Shown here: positions 61,316 to 64,000 of the stretch, one piece after another
How positions within the stretch are numbered: the first letter of the stretch is position 1
Layout of the letters: each line of letters starts with the position of its first letter
Source: Shewanella marinintestina
Lineage (GTDB): Bacteria > Pseudomonadota > Gammaproteobacteria > Enterobacterales > Shewanellaceae
Assembly (NCBI RefSeq): GCF_023283845.1
Contig: NZ_JAKILC010000006.1
Span: forward strand, 226,700 to 290,699
DNA: 64,000 nucleotides
Direction of reading: 5' to 3'
The notes under the pieces: model-generated
Database searches by the model: none
What the model saw: the letters and a program-made list of their open reading frames with translations, nothing else
What the model was told of the DNA's origin: nothing
Made by a program: the position numbers and the translations under genes

Positions 61316-61459
61316 GACAACTCAATCAAAGCAGCGATGATATAGCGAAAGCATAACAGCTAGTTGCTACAGAGTTAACCTGCATCTATTGATAAGATTC
61401 AGTCTACAGCACACTCTTATACCAATTAATATAAGGAATTACGGCAAATTGCAGATACG

Positions 61460-61488
61460 AAAAAGCCGAGCTAATGCTCGGCTTTTTC
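61460..61488 (-). terminator. Terminator of tRNA-Trp unit 1
   Basis: AAAAAGCCGAGC / GCTCGGCTTTTT with a TAAT loop, 7 bases beyond the 3' end of the leftward tRNA. Confidence 0.92.
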
Positions 61489-61495
61489 TGAATTT

Positions 61496-61572
61496 TGGCA
61501 GGGGTGGGGAGATTCGAACTCACAACATCCGGTTTTGGAGACCGGCGCTCTACCAATTGGAGCTACACCCCT
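61496..61572 (-). tRNA. tRNA-Trp (CCA), copy 1
   Basis: A 77-nt tRNA on the minus strand starting AGGGGTGTAGCTCCAATTGG, anticodon arm CCGGT-CTCCAAA-ACCGG (CCA), encoded CCA end. The T-stem GTGAG/CTCCC has a U50-C64 mismatch; all other stems pair perfectly. Confidence 0.97.
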
Positions 61573-61585
61573 GTCGACGAAACGC

Positions 61586-61614
61586 ATTATGCGGAAACTC
61601 CCCTTAAAGGTAAA
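61586..61614 (-). promoter_or_regulatory. Promoter of tRNA-Trp copy 1
   Basis: On the minus strand TTTACC (61609-61614), 17-bp spacer, CATAAT (61586-61591); the tRNA begins 13 bases after the -10. Confidence 0.8.
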
Positions 61615-61766
61615 GCTTTTTTTATCTAAAGCGAGTCGACTGTGTTTTTTTCAGACAACAAAGCCAAATGCGACAAGCCACAGTCTGTTAGGTAAAATAG
61701 CCTGTTGGATAAATGCCCTAAGCACACAGGCTAAGCTCACCGATTAAAACTGTAAACGACAGATGC

Positions 61767-61795
61767 AAAAAAGCCGAGCTAGTGCTCGGCTTTTT
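61767..61795 (-). terminator. Terminator of tRNA-Trp unit 2
   Basis: AAAAAGCCGAGC / GCTCGGCTTTTT with a TAGT loop, differing by one base from the terminator of unit 1. Confidence 0.92.
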
Positions 61796-61802
61796 CTAAA
61801 TT

Positions 61803-61879
61803 TGGCAGGGGTGGGGAGATTCGAACTCACAACATCCGGTTTTGGAGACCGGCGCTCTACCAATTGGAGCTACACCCCT
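61803..61879 (-). tRNA. tRNA-Trp (CCA), copy 2
   Basis: Identical to copy 1 over all 77 nt, offset 307 bp, including the T-stem mismatch. Confidence 0.97.
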
Positions 61880-61892
61880 GTCGATGAAATGG

Positions 61893-61921
61893 ATTTTGCT
61901 AAATATTGAGTAAAAGGTAAA
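61893..61921 (-). promoter_or_regulatory. Weakened promoter of tRNA-Trp copy 2
   Basis: TTTACC (61916-61921), 17-bp spacer, CAAAAT (61893-61898) on the minus strand. It matches the promoter of copy 1 except for a T-to-A change in the -10, which should lower activity. Confidence 0.65.
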
Positions 61922-62474
61922 GTACTTTTTTACCAATAACGACCGCCTGCAGGTTTTTCGAGCGCTTAGAGGGTGTTTTAATCACTTTTTGCTGCAAAAG
62001 CGAAATAAAGACCACTTACAACACAAGCTGTTGCTATTAGTTAAACACAACATAGATGACCTTAAAGCAGCAACAGCACAAGTCTGTGTGACTTATATTA
62101 TGACGTCCTCTTACTAACACAAAGCAATGGCAAGTAACTCAATTATGTTTGCTAGCAAGCAATCCTATTCAACAATAAGAAAATAACTAATTGTTCTAAC
62201 AGTTCAACGGTTATTGTCGAAACGCCCCCATACTTATCATTATAAATGATTTACTCCTTTAACAGCTGATACGGCAAGGTAAGAATGGAGAGCGTAATAG
62301 TTCTCTGGTGACGCAGCTAAATTGCACTTTAGCGGCTCAGAGTAACCTAGCCTAATACAGTAGGTTAGAATCACACTCATACAAGCTTAAAAATAATATA
62401 CACCCTAAATCGACGTAGGAGGTGTCTATTAAGCAGGAGCATATAATCACTATCGGTTTGCATAGTAAACACAT

Positions 62475-62516
62475 GGGGTGAAAGCCCGGCGCTTTGAATA
62501 CGCAGTATTCAGCCCC
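62475..62516. repeat. Compact three-way-junction-like inverted repeat block
   Basis: GGGG (62475-62478) pairs with CCCC (62513-62516) and encloses two adjacent stems, AAAGC-CCGGC-GCTTT (62481-62495) and GAATAC-GCA-GTATTC (62496-62510). It is a well-formed cruciform or RNA fold in either orientation. I do not recognise it as a named RNA family. Confidence 0.55.
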
Positions 62517-62554
62517 TAAGCTTTAAGTGAAGAGTGAACGCAGAGAAGCGGTGA

Positions 62555-62570
62555 CCGCCAGGGATGGCGG
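62555..62570. repeat. CCGCCA-GGGA-TGGCGG hairpin
   Basis: A perfect 6-bp GC stem with a GGGA loop, in the style of the NGGCAGGGATGCCN hairpins I recall in Shewanella intergenic repeats. It lies inside the structured block near the rRNA operon. Confidence 0.55.
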
Positions 62571-62723
62571 AAGTGTCGATATCGTCTGGAACATTTATCA
62601 ACCGACGTCGACTCTTTACTACTAAGAATGGTATTTATGCCGACTTGAAGTGAAGCCGTCACCTTAACGGCTAGCTGTATTCTATATAAGTTGGCGTTCA
62701 GTATTTTAAAATCACCCAAACGC

Positions 62724-62750
62724 AAAAAAGCCACCTTAATAAGGTGGCTT
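62724..62750 (-). terminator. Terminator-like hairpin downstream of the 5S relic
   Basis: AAGCCACCTT / AAGGTGGCTT with an AAT loop. On the minus strand it is followed by TTTTTTGCG. It lies 16 bp after the 5S-like fragment in the direction of rRNA transcription. Confidence 0.8.
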
Positions 62751-62766
62751 CTTCACTTAATTTAAA

Positions 62767-62780
62767 GCCTGGAAATGTCC
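62767..62780 (-). pseudogene. Probable 3'-end relic of a 5S rRNA gene
   Basis: GCCTGGAAATGTCC matches the 3' end of the intact 5S gene (GCCTGGAAATGACC at 62998-63011) at 13 of 14 bases and lies on the same strand, just before its own terminator. Confidence 0.4.
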
Positions 62781-62951
62781 AGCCTCGAACAAGTTCTCCG
62801 CGCTCCATAAGTGCATGAAGCTAAGCTTCATAAACGCACTCACTTCGCCCTACTATTTATTATGCCCTCTGGGTACACATAGTAATGATACATGCTGCGC
62901 ATGCGCTGTTTATTTCCCATGTTCGAGTAACCTTTCAAAAACTGAACATAC

Positions 62952-62985
62952 AAAAAAGCCCCAACACTTCGTGCTGGGGCTATTT
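62952..62985 (-). terminator. Terminator of the rRNA operon
   Basis: AGCCCCAACAC / GTGCTGGGGCT with a short loop. The minus strand continues TTTTTTG; it starts 13 bp beyond the 5S 3' end. Confidence 0.9.
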
Positions 62986-62997
62986 CGTATATTTGGC

Positions 62998-63114
62998 GCC
63001 TGGAAATGACCTACTCTCACATGGGGAGACCCCACACTACCATCGGCGATACTGCGTTTCACTTCTGAGTTCGGAATGGATTCAGGTGGTGCCACAGCTC
63101 TATGGTTTCCAGAC
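62998..63114 (-). rRNA. rrf: 5S ribosomal RNA
   Basis: About 117 nt on the minus strand. The conserved core CCGAACTCAGAAGTGAAACGC and the loop CGCCGATGGTAGTGTGGGGTC are present, and the ends GTCTGGAAACC and GGTCATTTCCAGGC pair to close helix I. Confidence 0.97.
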
Positions 63115-63249
63115 AAATTTGGTAAATTTAGAAAGCTGGACTCGCGATGCAAGTCTTAAAAAATTGGGTTCACACTACATTAAGTGCTTCATTCTAATTC
63201 TGGTTTCTATAAGAAACATAGTTAACTCATAAAACCCATTAGGGTTGTA

Positions 63250-64000
<751 letters not shown>

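Larger units (their letters stand above)
61922..62951. other. Non-coding region between tRNA-Trp and the rRNA operon
   Basis: About 1 kb without a credible gene. It holds a 7-bp hairpin TAACCTA/TAGGTTA at 62343-62367, a structured block at 62475-62570, an imperfect GTCGATATCG / CGACGTCGAC stem near 62575-62613, a terminator at 62724-62750 and a 5S-like fragment at 62767-62780. Confidence 0.6.

Noticed and set aside
62281..62720. Group II intron remnant in the structured block
   Set aside because: No domain V-like hairpin, no reverse transcriptase fragment and no recognisable intron boundaries can be seen; the idea stays unproven.
61922..62951. Decayed tRNA-Asp gene between 5S and tRNA-Trp, as found in some rRNA operons
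   Set aside because: No sequence resembling a tRNA-Asp body or anticodon arm is present in this stretch.

Overview
The window looks like a chromosomal segment of a marine Shewanella (Gammaproteobacteria, Alteromonadales). The reasons are a tetraheme flavocytochrome c fumarate-reductase-like enzyme, LipB/YbeD/LeuS/UbiF sequences and gene order of gammaproteobacterial type, AT-leaning base composition, and a Met-Leu-Gln tRNA array beside ubiF-miaB like the E. coli metT operon. The species cannot be fixed by eye. I see no prophage, intact insertion sequence or CRISPR array.

Layout. Positions 1-12.5 kb hold mixed metabolic and envelope genes: a sterol-desaturase-type di-iron hydroxylase, a DUF2804 protein, two tandem small outer-membrane barrels, a YajG lipoprotein, a periplasmic cyclophilin, an AmpG-type permease, a PspB-like small membrane protein, YajQ, a VanZ-like protein, PanE, an NSS sodium symporter with its tiny MetS-like partner (34 aa), and a PAP2-family membrane protein. 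Positions 12.5-23.8 kb are the most accessory part: an EamA transporter, two DUF819 membrane proteins, a LysR regulator, an OprD-type porin, the periplasmic flavocytochrome c and an AbgT-family transporter. The LysR-porin-flavocytochrome order recalls the ifc (iron-induced flavocytochrome c) locus of Shewanella frigidimarina.

Positions 21.5-31.4 kb carry the conserved block kdsA, (DUF819), sirB1, sirB2, prmC, prfA, hemA read leftward, and lolB, ispE, prs read rightward. A 590-aa protein of unknown function follows. Positions 33.5-35.2 kb hold one leftward transcription unit of 13 tRNA genes (Met x3, Leu-UAG x5, Gln-UUG x5) with a visible promoter and terminator and a recent 343-bp tandem duplication. 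Next come pth-ychF and ubiF leftward, then miaB, ybeZ, ybeY, corC, lnt rightward, and a stray MSHA-like pilin gene overlapping lnt by one base. After ybeL (leftward) a long rightward block runs leuS, lptE, holA, nadD, rsfS, rlmH, mrdA, rodA, mltB, rlpA, dacA, ybeD, lipB, lipA: tRNA charging, outer-membrane assembly, ribosome maturation, lateral wall synthesis and lipoate synthesis. A near-perfect CRP-type palindrome precedes lipB.

Positions 60.5-64 kb hold holD-rimI, two complete tandem tRNA-Trp units each with its own promoter and terminator, a 1.1-kb non-coding stretch with strongly structured inverted repeats and a probable 5S relic, the 5S rRNA gene, and the 3' end of a 23S rRNA gene that runs out of the window, all leftward.

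Most of the window is ordinary core genome. The parts that deserve attention are the flavocytochrome/porin/transporter region, the orphan pilin, the tRNA duplications and the structured region next to the rRNA operon.
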